Origin: Devosia ginsengisoli
GTDB taxonomy: Bacteria; Pseudomonadota; Alphaproteobacteria; Rhizobiales; Devosiaceae
DNA length: 64,000 nucleotides
Direction: 5' to 3'
Assembly (NCBI RefSeq): GCF_024707105.1
Contig: NZ_JANQAJ010000008.1
Span: 1 to 64,000 of the forward strand
The notes below the pieces were generated by a model, which saw nothing but the letters and a program-made list of their open reading frames with translations, did no database searches and was not told the origin of the DNA. The first letter of the stretch is position 1. Each line of letters starts with the position of its first letter. A program made the translations under genes and the position numbers. This document shows, piece after piece, positions 1-10,446 of this stretch.

Positions 1-2199
<2,199 letters not shown>

Positions 2200-2208
2200 A
2201 TGATGTTC

Positions 2209-2559
2209 CTATTGCTTTTCCATCACGCATTGCAGCGGATGCTGGTTCTTGCGTGCCGTATCCATGACCCGTGTGACCTTGGTCTCGGCCACTTCGTATG
2301 GATATACGCCGCACTCACCCACCCCCTTTTGGTGAACGTGCAGCATGATCTGCATGGCTTCTTCACGCGATTTGTTGAAGACATCCTGCAGGACCAGAAC
2401 GACGAATTCCATCGGCGTGTAGTCGTCGTTGAGTAGTAGCACCCGATAAAGGCTCGGGCGCTTGGTTTTGGGACGGGTCTTGGTGATCGTCCCGGTTTCG
2501 GTGCCGCCTTTGCCGCCCTTGTCGGAATCGTCCCCGTCTGGCCCGGCATGGGCAGGCAT
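2209..2559 (-). CDS. clpS: ATP-dependent Clp protease adaptor ClpS
   Basis: Small adaptor that binds N-degron substrates and docks on the ClpA N-domain. The core begins at [20 protein letters not shown], which includes the conserved [10 protein letters not shown] segment forming the N-degron pocket, and continues through HxxG-type and VxxARxxQHPL-like segments to the end. The start at 2559 gives 116 residues, usual for the family, and has a GGTGG just upstream. The frame is open further up, with ATGs at 2622 and 2670 giving 137 and 153 residues, but neither has a visible ribosome binding site. The residues before the core are Gly/Thr/Lys-rich and probably disordered. The gene lies directly upstream of clpA in the same direction. 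Confidence 0.93.
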   Translation of the reverse strand: MPAHAGPDGDDSDKGGKGGTETGTITKTRPKTKRPSLYRVLLLNDDYTPMEFVVLVLQDVFNKSREEAMQIMLHVHQKGVGECGVYPYEVAETKVTRVMDTARKNQHPLQCVMEKQ

Positions 2560-2670
2560 GGCCACCAGACGCAACGCGGCTGGGGCCTCATCGGTCAGAA
2601 CGAGGAGGTCATTGAGATTCATGGCAGTACATCTGTCGCAGAGAAAACGAAGCAGCATGGTGAGGACCAT

Positions 2671-2981
2671 TATGTAGGCAAAAGATCGCCGGTGTTAAGG
2701 GGCATGATGTCTCGAATTCGTGACCGGCAAAAATAGCGCCACGCCGTCGTGGTTCGAGGCGCTGAAGAAGCGCACCTCACCATGAGCTACTGGGGGTGCT
2801 GAGTTTATAGTGGCCCTCATGGCCTTCTCCCCCTCACCCATCCGTGACCGCTCTTCCACACCTGCGCCAAATTCGTTCGCATTTTACGGAATGGTAACGG
2901 CAGGTGGCTATCTTCCTCCAATAATGGACTTTTCGGGGGCGTGGGGCTCACCCGGGATCATCCAGCCAGTTGTGTTGCGTA
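2671..2981. other. Intergenic region upstream of the carboxypeptidase gene
   Basis: This is a divergent intergenic region between clpS and the D,D-carboxypeptidase gene. It holds one arm of a dispersed palindromic repeat (see 2736-2790), followed by a short stretch resembling another common proteobacterial repeat (CTTCTCCCCCTCACCC near 2824-2839). No convincing open reading frame or RNA gene is seen. It must carry promoters for both flanking genes, but I could not assign -35/-10 boxes with confidence. Confidence 0.5.
2736..2790. repeat. Dispersed palindromic repeat, single-arm copy
   Basis: The sequence CCACGCCGTCGTGGTTCGAGG followed by GCTGAAGAAGCGCACCTCACCATGAG matches one arm of the two-armed elements at 30466-30599. 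Related copies lie at 4981-5070 and 25970-26060. This copy lacks an obvious second arm and ends with AGCTAC in place of AGGGCTAC, so it looks like a degraded copy. All copies are intergenic. Confidence 0.7.
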
Positions 2982-2999
2982 CGGACGCAGAAGCGTCCG
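2982..2999 (+). promoter_or_regulatory. 5' UTR hairpin before the carboxypeptidase gene
   Basis: CGGACGC-AGAA-GCGTCCG forms a perfect 7-bp stem with a four-base loop, ending about 11 bases before the GGAG Shine-Dalgarno of the gene starting at 3021. It could influence mRNA stability or ribosome access; the function is inferred only from position. Confidence 0.4.
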
Positions 3000-3020
3000 G
3001 GAGTAAAGTTGGAGTAACGG

Positions 3021-4616
3021 GTGGCTTCCCAGGCGAAAACCCCATGGCGCGTCGTGTTCGTTCGCGCCTTTGCCGCAGTTCTTGTCGCCCTCGCGGTCAG
3101 CGCCCATACGGTGGCGCCCGCCCAGGCCATTGAAAACCTGCGCAAATATGCCGGCATCGTGGTCGACGCCAAGTCTGGCCAGGTGATGTATGAGGAAGCT
3201 GCGGACAGCAAGCGCTATCCCGCCTCCGTCGCCAAGGTGATGACGCTCTATATCCTGTTCCAGGAGTTGAGCGCGGGCAATATCAAGCTCTCCACCAAGA
3301 TGAACGTCTCGGCCCATGCCGCGGCCGCCGTGCCCACCAAGCTGGGCCTGCGCGCCGGCGCCACCATCACGGTGGAAGATGCCATCAAGTCGCTGGTGAC
3401 GCTGTCGGCCAATGACATGGCCCGCGTCATCGCCGAGCACATTTCGGGCACCGAATCCAAATTCGCCGAGCGCATGACGGCCACGGCCCGGGCGCTTGGC
3501 ATGCGCAACACCACCTATCGCAACGCTTCGGGCCTGCCAGATGGCGGCCAGTTGACCACGGTGCGCGACCAGGCGATCCTGGGTATCGCCATCTACCAGC
3601 ACTTCCCCAGCTATTACGAATTCTTCCAGACCAAGAGCTTCAGCTACGGCAAATCCACCTATGGCAACCATAACCGCGTGCTCGGCTATATGGGCGCCGT
3701 GGACGGCATCAAGACCGGCTATATCAATGCTGCCGGCTCCAACCTGCTGACCGCCGCCCGCAAGGACGGCCGCCATATCGTGGTCGTCGCCTTCGGCTTC
3801 AACACTGCCGGTGCCCGTGACCAGAAGGTGCGCGATCTCGTGGCCACCTACCTGCCCAAGGGGCGTCGCGGCGATTATCTGCAGACCGCCATGATCCCGG
3901 TGCCCGGCCGCCAGGGCAATGTGCAGGTGGCCGTGGCCCAGCCCAGCCAGCCGGTCTTCGTCATGCCCATGCCCCTGCCCGGCTTCCGCCTGGCGCAGCT
4001 CGTCGCTGCCAATGGCGCCCAGCCCCAGGCGCCGGCCATCCAGCCCATGCCCGACGTGGCCGTGGCCAGCGCACCGGTGCCCGCCCCCATGCCGGCCGAT
4101 CTTGGTCTGCAGCCGGCCGTGCAGGCCGCCAATATTCTCGCCGCGCCCAGCCAGGCGCCGCAGCCCGCTTATCCCAGCCAGGACATTATCGGCGCTTGGC
4201 TGAGCGAAAGCTACAATCTCGGCGCGCCGCCGGCCGCCCTCGGCCAGACCGTGCCGTCTGCCCCGCTCGGTTTCCAGCCCCCGCCGGCCGATATCGGCAC
4301 GCAGCAAGGCGGCCAGCCGGTGGACCTGCTGACTTCGGGCGCTGTGGACACCGCCGATACCGGCGTGACGCCGGGCGGCTGGGTGGTGCAGATCGGCGCC
4401 GGCCCCTCGGAAGACAGCGCCCGCGCCATGCTGGCCGATGCCGCCGGCAAGGTCGGTACGCTGGGCGATTTCCGCTCCTATGTGGAACGCTTCGAAAAGA
4501 ACGGCCAGATCTTCTTCCGCGCCCGCTTCATCGGCTTTGGCGGACGCGACGATGCGACGGCCATGTGCAACCAGCTCAAGCAGCAGGATATGAGCTGCCT
4601 GGCCATGCAGAGCTGA
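3021..4616 (+). CDS. D-alanyl-D-alanine carboxypeptidase (penicillin-binding protein) with C-terminal SPOR domain
   Basis: Periplasmic serine peptidase of the S11 (DacA/DacF) family that trims the terminal D-Ala of peptidoglycan pentapeptides. An N-terminal signal or anchor covers about residues 14-35. The catalytic motifs are SVAK (Ser69, Lys72), SAN (129-131) and KTG (231-233). Residues about 300-440 form a long Pro/Ala/Gln-rich linker, and residues about 450-531 form a SPOR domain, which in this fold binds denuded septal glycan. That suggests a role at the division site. The start is GTG at 3021, with GGAG six bases upstream. At 531 residues it is longer than plain DacA because of the linker and SPOR domain. 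The next gene follows after 82 bases. Confidence 0.92.
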   Translation: MASQAKTPWRVVFVRAFAAVLVALAVSAHTVAPAQAIENLRKYAGIVVDAKSGQVMYEEAADSKRYPASVAKVMTLYILFQELSAGNIKLSTKMNVSAHAAAAVPTKLGLRAGATITVEDAIKSLVTLSANDMARVIAEHISGTESKFAERMTATARALGMRNTTYRNASGLPDGGQLTTVRDQAILGIAIYQHFPSYYEFFQTKSFSYGKSTYGNHNRVLGYMGAVDGIKTGYINAAGSNLLTAARKDGRHIVVVAFGFNTAGARDQKVRDLVATYLPKGRRGDYLQTAMIPVPGRQGNVQVAVAQPSQPVFVMPMPLPGFRLAQLVAANGAQPQAPAIQPMPDVAVASAPVPAPMPADLGLQPAVQAANILAAPSQAPQPAYPSQDIIGAWLSESYNLGAPPAALGQTVPSAPLGFQPPPADIGTQQGGQPVDLLTSGAVDTADTGVTPGGWVVQIGAGPSEDSARAMLADAAGKVGTLGDFRSYVERFEKNGQIFFRARFIGFGGRDDATAMCNQLKQQDMSCLAMQS

Positions 4617-4698
4617 CGACGCAAAGAAGAACGAGCTGGCGCCGCAAGAGCGCCGGCCATCCGGGGAAGCAAATTGGTGCCTGTGTTGGAGTAGCCCA

Positions 4699-4968
4699 AT
4701 GAGCGAAAATACTGCCCTTACCGAGCTGGCCAATTTCGTCGGCCGCTCCAGCCTTGCCTCGGAAGACATGGCCGTGCGCAACCGCGCTTTGGCCGGCATG
4801 ACCCAGCGCATGCTGCCGAAGAAGCGCGGCGTCGGCGACCTGCTGGGCGTGGTGCTGGCCCTGTCGTCCCGCACGCGGCGCATGGTGCAGGAGCCCGTGC
4901 GCATCGACCTCGACGTCTTCGCCCCCGGCGGCAGCCGCGCGGTGGACCTGATCTTCGGGGATCGCTAG
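4699..4968 (+). CDS. Conserved hypothetical protein, 89 residues
   Basis: I do not recognise this family. It encodes 89 residues with a good start (ATG at 4699, GGAG at 4688-4691). It has no signal peptide or membrane segment. The N-terminal half is acidic/helical, the middle is basic (QRMLPKKRG), and the C-terminus is VRIDLDVFAPGG..DLIFGDR. It follows the carboxypeptidase gene on the same strand and may be co-transcribed with it. Codon use resembles its neighbours, so it is likely a real gene. Confidence 0.7.
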   Translation: MSENTALTELANFVGRSSLASEDMAVRNRALAGMTQRMLPKKRGVGDLLGVVLALSSRTRRMVQEPVRIDLDVFAPGGSRAVDLIFGDR

Positions 4969-4980
4969 GCCACTTCTGCA

Positions 4981-5070
4981 GTAGCCCTCATGGTGAGCCT
5001 GCCGAACCACGAGAGCGTGGCACGATGCTCCACTCGCCCAACCTCGTGGTTCGACAAGCTCACCACGAGG
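4981..5070. repeat. Dispersed palindromic repeat, two-armed copy
   Basis: GTAGCCCTCATGGTGAGCCT and CGAACCACGAGAGCGTGGCAC form the left arm; the right arm is CCTCGTGGTTCGACAAGCTC then ACCACGAGG. The arms are inverted copies, so the transcript would fold into a long hairpin. It lies between two convergent genes (4699-4968 plus strand, mipZ minus strand). The same family occurs at 2736, 25970 and 30466. Confidence 0.75.
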
Positions 5071-5094
5071 TTTCCCTGACATTCCCACGGCCGC

Positions 5095-5997
5095 CTACGG
5101 ATCGATCTGCATCATGTGAATGAAGCGGCGGACGGGGTCGTCGTCATCGGGACCGGCCACCGCCTGGCGGGCCGCCATGATCTCGTTGGTCGGCAGATGC
5201 AGGGCGGCCACCAGATTGCGGTATTCCTGCCGCGCGCTCATATGCGACATGGACGGCAGCCCGCCCAGCAGGTCCTCGTCCAGCGGATCGAACACCGTCA
5301 TGCCTGACGGAAACAGCGAGCGGAAGATCACGCGCTCGGCAATGCCGTCGGCGACCCGGCAGCCCAGCCGCAGGGCGATACGCTCCAGCATGGTCTGCAC
5401 CTGCCGCATATTGCGCGAGGACAGCATGGAAATGCGGTTGCGCACCAATATCCAGTCAATGGTCCTGCCATCGATGGAGAGGCGCTCGGACCGGGCGCGC
5501 TGCACCAGACGGGCATAATGGCTCATCTCGCGCGGCTCGCCGGTCACCGGATCGAACTGCGCCATGACATTGAGGTCGATCAGGCTGTCATTGACCGGGG
5601 TGACCAGCGTATCGGCCAGCGAATGGGCGAGGCGCGTGAGGTTGGTGTCGAAGCCTGGCGTGTCGATGACGAGGAAATCGGCATCATGCTCCACCTCGGC
5701 CACCGCCTGCCGGAACAGGTCGAACTCGGCCCGGTGGTTCTCCTTGACGGAGTCGCCGCGCGACAAAAGCAGGTGGAAATGGGTGGTGTGGGGAATGCGC
5801 AAGCCGCGGTTGCGCGCCCAGTCGCGGCGGTTGCGCACATACCAGGTCAGCGTCTGCTGGCGGCTGTCCACATCGATGGACGCCACCTTGAAGCCCTCGT
5901 AGAGCAGGTAGATGGCCAGATGGAAGGCCGTGGTCGACTTGCCTGACCCGCCCTTCTCATTGCCGACAACGATGACATGCACACCCTGCCGAGCCAT
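5095..5997 (-). CDS. mipZ: Division-plane positioning ATPase MipZ (paralog 1)
   Basis: ParA/MinD-superfamily ATPase. In Caulobacter, MipZ forms a bipolar gradient with ParB and inhibits FtsZ near the poles. The deviant Walker A motif (KGGSGKST) spans residues 15-22, the switch region is DVDSRQQT at about 41-48, and the Walker B-like strand FLVIDTPGFD lies near 110. NDSLIDLN and the VRNR segment (WILVRNRISML) are MipZ features that set it apart from chromosomal ParA. At 300 residues it is slightly longer than Caulobacter MipZ, with an acidic C-terminal tail (PDDDDP). A second paralog lies 1.5 kb away at 7549-8386. No parB gene is adjacent. Confidence 0.9.
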   Translation of the reverse strand: MARQGVHVIVVGNEKGGSGKSTTAFHLAIYLLYEGFKVASIDVDSRQQTLTWYVRNRRDWARNRGLRIPHTTHFHLLLSRGDSVKENHRAEFDLFRQAVAEVEHDADFLVIDTPGFDTNLTRLAHSLADTLVTPVNDSLIDLNVMAQFDPVTGEPREMSHYARLVQRARSERLSIDGRTIDWILVRNRISMLSSRNMRQVQTMLERIALRLGCRVADGIAERVIFRSLFPSGMTVFDPLDEDLLGGLPSMSHMSARQEYRNLVAALHLPTNEIMAARQAVAGPDDDDPVRRFIHMMQIDP

Positions 5998-6098
5998 CGC
6001 CCCACCCGTTTACGCCTGCGCGCGATTCTCGGGGCTCGGGCAGACACTGGCAAGGGTACTTATGGTGAATAATTGTTAAAGGCTTAATGCCAGAATTA

Positions 6099-6119
6099 AT
6101 ATGAGAATCTTACTCATAT
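6099..6119. promoter_or_regulatory. Inverted repeat in the mipZ-porin divergent region
   Basis: ATATGAG-N7-CTCATAT is a perfect 7-bp inverted repeat in the AT-rich 240-bp region between the divergent mipZ (start 5997) and porin (start 6242) genes. Its size and location would suit a repressor or activator operator; no regulator can be named. Confidence 0.4.
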
Positions 6120-6241
6120 ATTCTTGAGCGACGTTACGCAAGGCACTGCCGGGCGATAAATCATGATAATCAGACTCAACTTTTGTGCCCCGAAGGTCCA
6201 TGGGGAGGAGGTCAACTCCTTCCTGTCTTGGGGCAATAATA

Positions 6242-7501
6242 ATGCGACTACCAATCATCCTGATGGCGACGACAGTCCTGGCGCTGCCGGCCGCCGGCGC
6301 AGATCTCGGCGTACTGAGCGCGCTCGATGTCTGCGACGAACTGGGGCTCAGCGGCCTGACCGTTTCATCGACCACCAACTGCCTGCAGGTCTCGGCCGAG
6401 CTCTATTACGAGTTCCATTACGGCGACTACAAGGGCGACCTGCCGGTGCTCCGCTCCGGCTATAGCGGCACGATCGACTGGACCGACGATGATGGCGGTG
6501 CCACCGATTGGGACAGCTGGGTCGACGCCTATCTGATCATGGTCGGCACCGCGCCCAGCGATTTCGGCCCGGCCAAGGTCGCCATGGAGCTCTATGGCTA
6601 TGACTATGCCGAGGCGCAGAACGGCGTCGGCGTGCCGGAGCGGAGCCTGGGCTTCGACTATGCCTATATTTCCGTGGGCGACAGCACCGTGCTGACGGCA
6701 GGTCTGGTGGAAGAGTCCATCTTCAACGAGGATGACGACGAGGCCTTTGGCTGGCTCGAGAGCTTCATCTCGGACGAAACCGACGGCGTGGCCTTCGACG
6801 GCGGCGCGGGCAATTACGGTTATGAGGGCCACGCGATCCAACTGACCCACAAATTCGGCAATGGCCTGTCGGCCGGCATCGCGCTGGAAAATCTCGAAGC
6901 CGATGGCTCGCTGATCGGCGTGGTCAACTATGCCAGCGACAACCTGACGGCCCATGTGTCGCTGCTGGCCGGCGACATCCTCGACGGCAGCTTCGACGAC
7001 ATCGCCCTGCATAGCGGCCTGACGGCGACCTTCGACATCTTCAAGCTGCGCGGCGCCTTCGCGGCCAACAATAGCGGCTGGTGGAATGCGCTGGCCAGCG
7101 CCGAGGCCACATTCGACATGTTCACCCTGGCGGCCACCATCGACGGCACGTCGGAACGCGAACTGGGCCTGCTCGGCTCGGCCACGGCCAAGCTCAATGA
7201 CAGCTTCACCGTCAAGCTCGCGGCGCGCTATCTCGATGCCGACGTCAACCTGGCCAATGACGAGGGTACGGAAGTGCGCGGACGGGTGGAATATGCCGCC
7301 AGCGAGACCCTGACGCTGGCCGCCGAGGCCGGTTACCTGTGGGCCGGGGCCGCGGCGCCCAGCGGCACGCAGACGATTGCCGACGGCTTGCTGGAGCTAA
7401 CCTGGGAACCGGGCGGCGGCTTCGAATCCACGGCCGCCATCGCGGCCAATTCCATTGGCGCCTACAAGGTGTCGTTCACGGCCTCCAAGACCTACGAGTA
7501 A
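6242..7501 (+). CDS. Outer-membrane porin (alphaproteobacterial Porin_2-like)
   Basis: Predicted beta-barrel porin for passive uptake of small hydrophilic solutes. The start at 6242 gives a clean signal peptide (MRLPIILMATTVLALPAAGA, cleavage before ADLG); the frame is open further upstream but that part lacks protein-like character. The mature protein is acidic and Gly/Asp-rich, with alternating aromatic and polar strands (ELYYEFHYGDY, WDSWVDAYLIM) and a CDELGLSGL..TNCLQ segment near the N-terminus seen in this porin family. It ends in KTYE rather than the usual terminal Phe, which is unusual for a barrel. The ribosome binding site is weak (GGGG), and a GGAGGAGGTCAACTCCTTCC hairpin sits in the leader. 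The family call is moderately secure. Confidence 0.75.
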   Translation: MRLPIILMATTVLALPAAGADLGVLSALDVCDELGLSGLTVSSTTNCLQVSAELYYEFHYGDYKGDLPVLRSGYSGTIDWTDDDGGATDWDSWVDAYLIMVGTAPSDFGPAKVAMELYGYDYAEAQNGVGVPERSLGFDYAYISVGDSTVLTAGLVEESIFNEDDDEAFGWLESFISDETDGVAFDGGAGNYGYEGHAIQLTHKFGNGLSAGIALENLEADGSLIGVVNYASDNLTAHVSLLAGDILDGSFDDIALHSGLTATFDIFKLRGAFAANNSGWWNALASAEATFDMFTLAATIDGTSERELGLLGSATAKLNDSFTVKLAARYLDADVNLANDEGTEVRGRVEYAASETLTLAAEAGYLWAGAAAPSGTQTIADGLLELTWEPGGGFESTAAIAANSIGAYKVSFTASKTYE

Positions 7502-7516
7502 GGTCAGTCAGCCGAG

Positions 7517-7540
7517 GGAGGTCGCCCAAGGGCGGCCTCC
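7517..7540. terminator. Hairpin between convergent porin and mipZ paralog 2
   Basis: GGAGGTCGCCC and GGGCGGCCTCC face each other around a two-base centre, with one mismatch, in the 47-base gap between the two convergent stops. There is no U-tract, so it may be a weak bidirectional terminator or an mRNA 3'-end stabiliser. Confidence 0.5.
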
Positions 7541-7548
7541 TGATACGT

Positions 7549-8386
7549 TCAGGCCGAGAGCCGCTCGGGCTCGGCGCCGCGCAGCGGCAGGTTCAGGGCC
7601 GCGACCAGATTGCGATATTCCTGCCGGGCGCTGACATGAGATACCGAGGCAGCCTCACCCTCCTCGTCCAGCGGATCGAACACGGTGGTTCCCGAGGGGG
7701 AACAGCGAGCGGAAGATGACGCGTTCGGCAATGCCATCGGCAATGCGGCAGCCGAAGCGAGTGGCGATGCCTTCCAGCGTCGTATGAACCTGCCGCGCAT
7801 TGCGCGAGGCCAGCATGGATATGCGGTTGCGCACCAGGACCCAGTCGATGGTTTCGCCATCGACACCCATGCGCTCGGAGCGGGCGCGCTGCACGAGGCG
7901 GGCATAGTGGCTGGTTTCGATCGGCAGGCCGGTTTCGGGATCGGTGCGCGCCAGGACGTTGATGTCGATCAGGCTATCATTGACCGGGGTGATCAGCGTA
8001 TCGGCCAGCGAATGGGCCAGGCGTGTGAGGTTGGTATCGAAGCCAGGCGTGTCGATGACAAGGAAATCGACGCTGTTCTCCACCTCGCCCACGGCGCGGC
8101 GGAACACCTCGAATTCAGCCTTCTGGTTTTCCCTGACCGAGTCGCCCCAGGCCGATGGCAGGTGGAAATGCAGCGGATTGAGCAGGCTGCGCCCGGTTTC
8201 CTTGCAATGGGCGCGGCGATTGCGGGCGTAGTGGGTCAGCGTCTGCTGGCGGCTGTCCACATCGATAGTGGCCACGCGATGGCCGGCATAGAGCAGATAG
8301 ATGGCCAGGTGAAAGGCCGTGGTCGATTTGCCCGACCCACCCTTCTCATTGCCCACTACAATGACATGCGCACCATCACGCGCCAT
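7549..8386 (-). CDS. MipZ-like ATPase (paralog 2, one frameshift)
   Basis: Second ParA/MipZ-type ATPase, about 278 residues after correction. It shares long identical blocks with paralog 1: VGNEKGGSGKSTTAFHLAIY (Walker A), DTPGFDTNLTRLAHSLADTL, and HYARLVQRARSER. The acidic tail of paralog 1 is missing, and the C-terminus is LRGAEPERLSA. The reading frame breaks at a run of five G (7696-7700); four G restore FPSGTTVFDPLDEE, matching paralog 1. The start chosen is ATG 8386 (MARDGAHVIVV), which aligns with paralog 1. The frame extends to 8416 without support. Its role may be redundant with, or specialised relative to, paralog 1. Confidence 0.87.
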
Positions 8387-8493
8387 CGCTGCCCCCCAAA
8401 TCAGTGCTTGCACCACTTGGGATGCTAGAGAGGGCCGCTATGGTTAACAGGGCATTAACGAGGACGGCGGTGCGCCGCCTACACCCACCGCCC

Positions 8494-9191
8494 CTATTGC
8501 TTCAGCAGCAAATCCCGCGCCGCGTTGATCTTGGAGGCGAGGTAGCTCGAACCGCCGTGATCAGGGTGGACGCCTTTCATCAGCTCGCGATGCGCGGCGC
8601 GGATGTCGTCGTCGCTTGCACCAGGCTTGAGGCCGAGCACTGCATAAGCCTCGGCCACCGGATCACCCGCCGGCTCGGTGCGCGGCGCTTCGCCGCTATC
8701 CTGGGCGGCGAAATATTCGCGCCAACCGGAGCGATTGGCGTCGAGCCAGCTTTCGAGCAGGCTCATGCTGTCGGCGTCGCCTTCGACTTCGGCCAGCAGC
8801 AGGCGCGTCTCGACCTCGCCGAGGTCCATCAGGTCAGCCCCGGCATATTGACCAGCCACGACATTGCCGGTGACGGCGCCGGTATCGTGATCGAGCTCCA
8901 TGGAGAAATAGTAGCTGCGCACCGCCGAGACATTGCCCTTGTCCACCGATGCCGCATCGAAGGAGAACGGCCCCAGCCGCCCCATGCGCAGCACCTGTAC
9001 GGCGCCAGCACCGACAAAGAGGGCAATGTCGAACCGCCGCACCAGTACCAGGAGCGCGGCGATCAGCGCCAGCAGGCCGCCCACCCCCAGCGCAAGCCGC
9101 GCATCAGGCGACGGCGATCCATTTTGCGGAGATATTGGTAGAGGGCGGCGAGGGCGAGGAGTGCGGCGGCGCCGAGGAAGAACCAGCTCAT
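8494..9191 (-). CDS. DnaJ-domain membrane protein (one frameshift)
   Basis: About 232 residues after correcting one missing base. The N-terminus (MSWFFLGAAALLALAALYQY) is a membrane segment, a second hydrophobic stretch (LGVGGLLALIAALLVLV) follows, and the C-terminal ~60 residues form a J domain with the HPD tripeptide (GVHPDHGG) that stimulates DnaK-type chaperones. The topology resembles TIM14-like proteins. The frame breaks near 9092-9097; one added G gives GLALGVGGLLALI. The start ATG 9191 overlaps the stop of the upstream VWA gene as ATGA, indicating translational coupling. The protein probably recruits Hsp70 to the inner membrane; the substrate is unknown. Confidence 0.82.
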
Positions 9192-9907
9192 CGCGGCAAT
9201 TGCGCCAGCAGTGCCTGCGCCTGGCCGCTGCCTTGCAGCTTGAGCAGGTCCCTGCCCCCGCTGGCATAGGCCGCCACCGCCTTGAGCAGGGCTGCCAGCT
9301 CCTGCGGGGCCGAGGCGTCGAACCGGGCATAGGCGCCCTTGGTCAAGCGCGCGAATTCGCGGAAAGCCGCCTCGACGCGACTGTCCTGGCCCTCCTGGAA
9401 TACGAAGATCGGGCAGTTCAACAGGCCGAGCTGGCCGGCTTTCTCGGAAAGATCGTCCACATTTTCCTCGATGGCGTCGCCGACATAGACCACCGCATTG
9501 ATACGGCGCTTGGCATGTTCGGCCCGGGCATGGGCGAAGACCTTGCCGATCTGGGTATTGCCGCCGCGGCAGTCGATGCCGGTCATCAACCGGGCCAGAG
9601 CTGTGGCGTCCACCACCCATTTGGAGGCGCGGCACTCGCCAAAACCGCGAAAATAGAGCAGTTGCACCTGCAGGGCGCTATCCTTGGGGATCGCCTTGAA
9701 CATTTCGGCCTGCAGGGAACAGGCCAGGTCCCAGGTGGGCTGGCGGCTCATCGTGGCATCGAGCGCGAAGAGCAGACGGCCATCCTGCGCCGCATTGGGC
9801 CGCGCCATAGTGCCGACCTTCTTAACGAAAGCGGCGACGTCGCTGCTGACCTCGCCTTGTTGGGGCAGGCCAGTGGTTTTTCGGGCAATCGGGTCTTTGT
9901 CCGCCAT
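9188..9907 (-). CDS. von Willebrand factor type A (VWA) domain protein
   Basis: 239-residue protein with a VWA-type fold. The segment LLFALDATMSRQPTWD supplies a DxTxS variant of the metal-ion-dependent adhesion site, and GGNTQIGKVFAHA and NAVVYVGDAIEE match later strands and metal contacts. There is no signal peptide, so it is likely cytoplasmic. It is coupled by an ATGA overlap to the DnaJ-domain gene, which suggests a joint function, perhaps assembly of a protein complex at the membrane. The exact role is unknown. Confidence 0.8.
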   Translation of the reverse strand: MADKDPIARKTTGLPQQGEVSSDVAAFVKKVGTMARPNAAQDGRLLFALDATMSRQPTWDLACSLQAEMFKAIPKDSALQVQLLYFRGFGECRASKWVVDATALARLMTGIDCRGGNTQIGKVFAHARAEHAKRRINAVVYVGDAIEENVDDLSEKAGQLGLLNCPIFVFQEGQDSRVEAAFREFARLTKGAYARFDASAPQELAALLKAVAAYASGGRDLLKLQGSGQAQALLAQLPR

Positions 9908-10020
9908 GGATGCAATATGTGGGCGGGCGGGCGGTAGGGCAAGGGTGGTGATGGCCGCATGCCAACGTTCGGCGCATGCAGCTCACCCGGAGTGAGGGTG
10001 GGGGTTGGGAGCCCCGATGC

Positions 10021-10446
10021 CTAAATCAGCCCCAGCTTCGCCAGGTCGGCCGCCAGCGCCAGCGATTCCGCATTTTCGTTGGCGCCGACGTCGGGTGGCG
10101 CATCCTCGGGGCGCAGGTAGCGCCAGCCCTGGAAGGGGCGCTTGGGATAGGGCACGGTGCGGACCATGTCCGGCGCCATGATGATATCGCAATAGTCGAT
10201 ACCCTCGGGATTGGTGTAGCGGGCCAGCCGCAGGATCGGCTGCCGGCACACGACCTGCCCTGATATCACCCAGTAGATCGAGGCCTTGCCTTCCATCTCC
10301 GCGGCGCGCTTGGGCATCATGCGGGTGCGGTGGACATGCACATCCTCGCCATAGTCGGCATCCCACCAATGGGCGCGCTCGTCACGATAGGATTCGAGTT
10401 CGGCGAGGCTGGAAACGCCCACGCACAGCTTGATCATGTGGATCAT
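10021..10446 (-). CDS. DUF1489 family protein
   Basis: 141-residue protein of the alphaproteobacterial DUF1489 family, recognised by its start (HMIKLCVGVSSLAELESYR), the VHRTRMMPKRAAEM and SIYWVISGQVVCRQPIL segments, and the closing GWRYLRPEDAPPD. The function is unknown; there is no signal peptide or membrane segment. The ATG at 10446 overlaps the GST stop codon (ATGA), so the two are translated together. Confidence 0.85.
   Translation of the reverse strand: MIHMIKLCVGVSSLAELESYRDERAHWWDADYGEDVHVHRTRMMPKRAAEMEGKASIYWVISGQVVCRQPILRLARYTNPEGIDYCDIIMAPDMVRTVPYPKRPFQGWRYLRPEDAPPDVGANENAESLALAADLAKLGLI

Noticed and set aside
7549..8386. mipZ paralog 2 as a decaying pseudogene.
   Set aside because: Only one base in a G5 run breaks it, and both halves retain conserved sequence; the same type of indel hits essential genes nearby.
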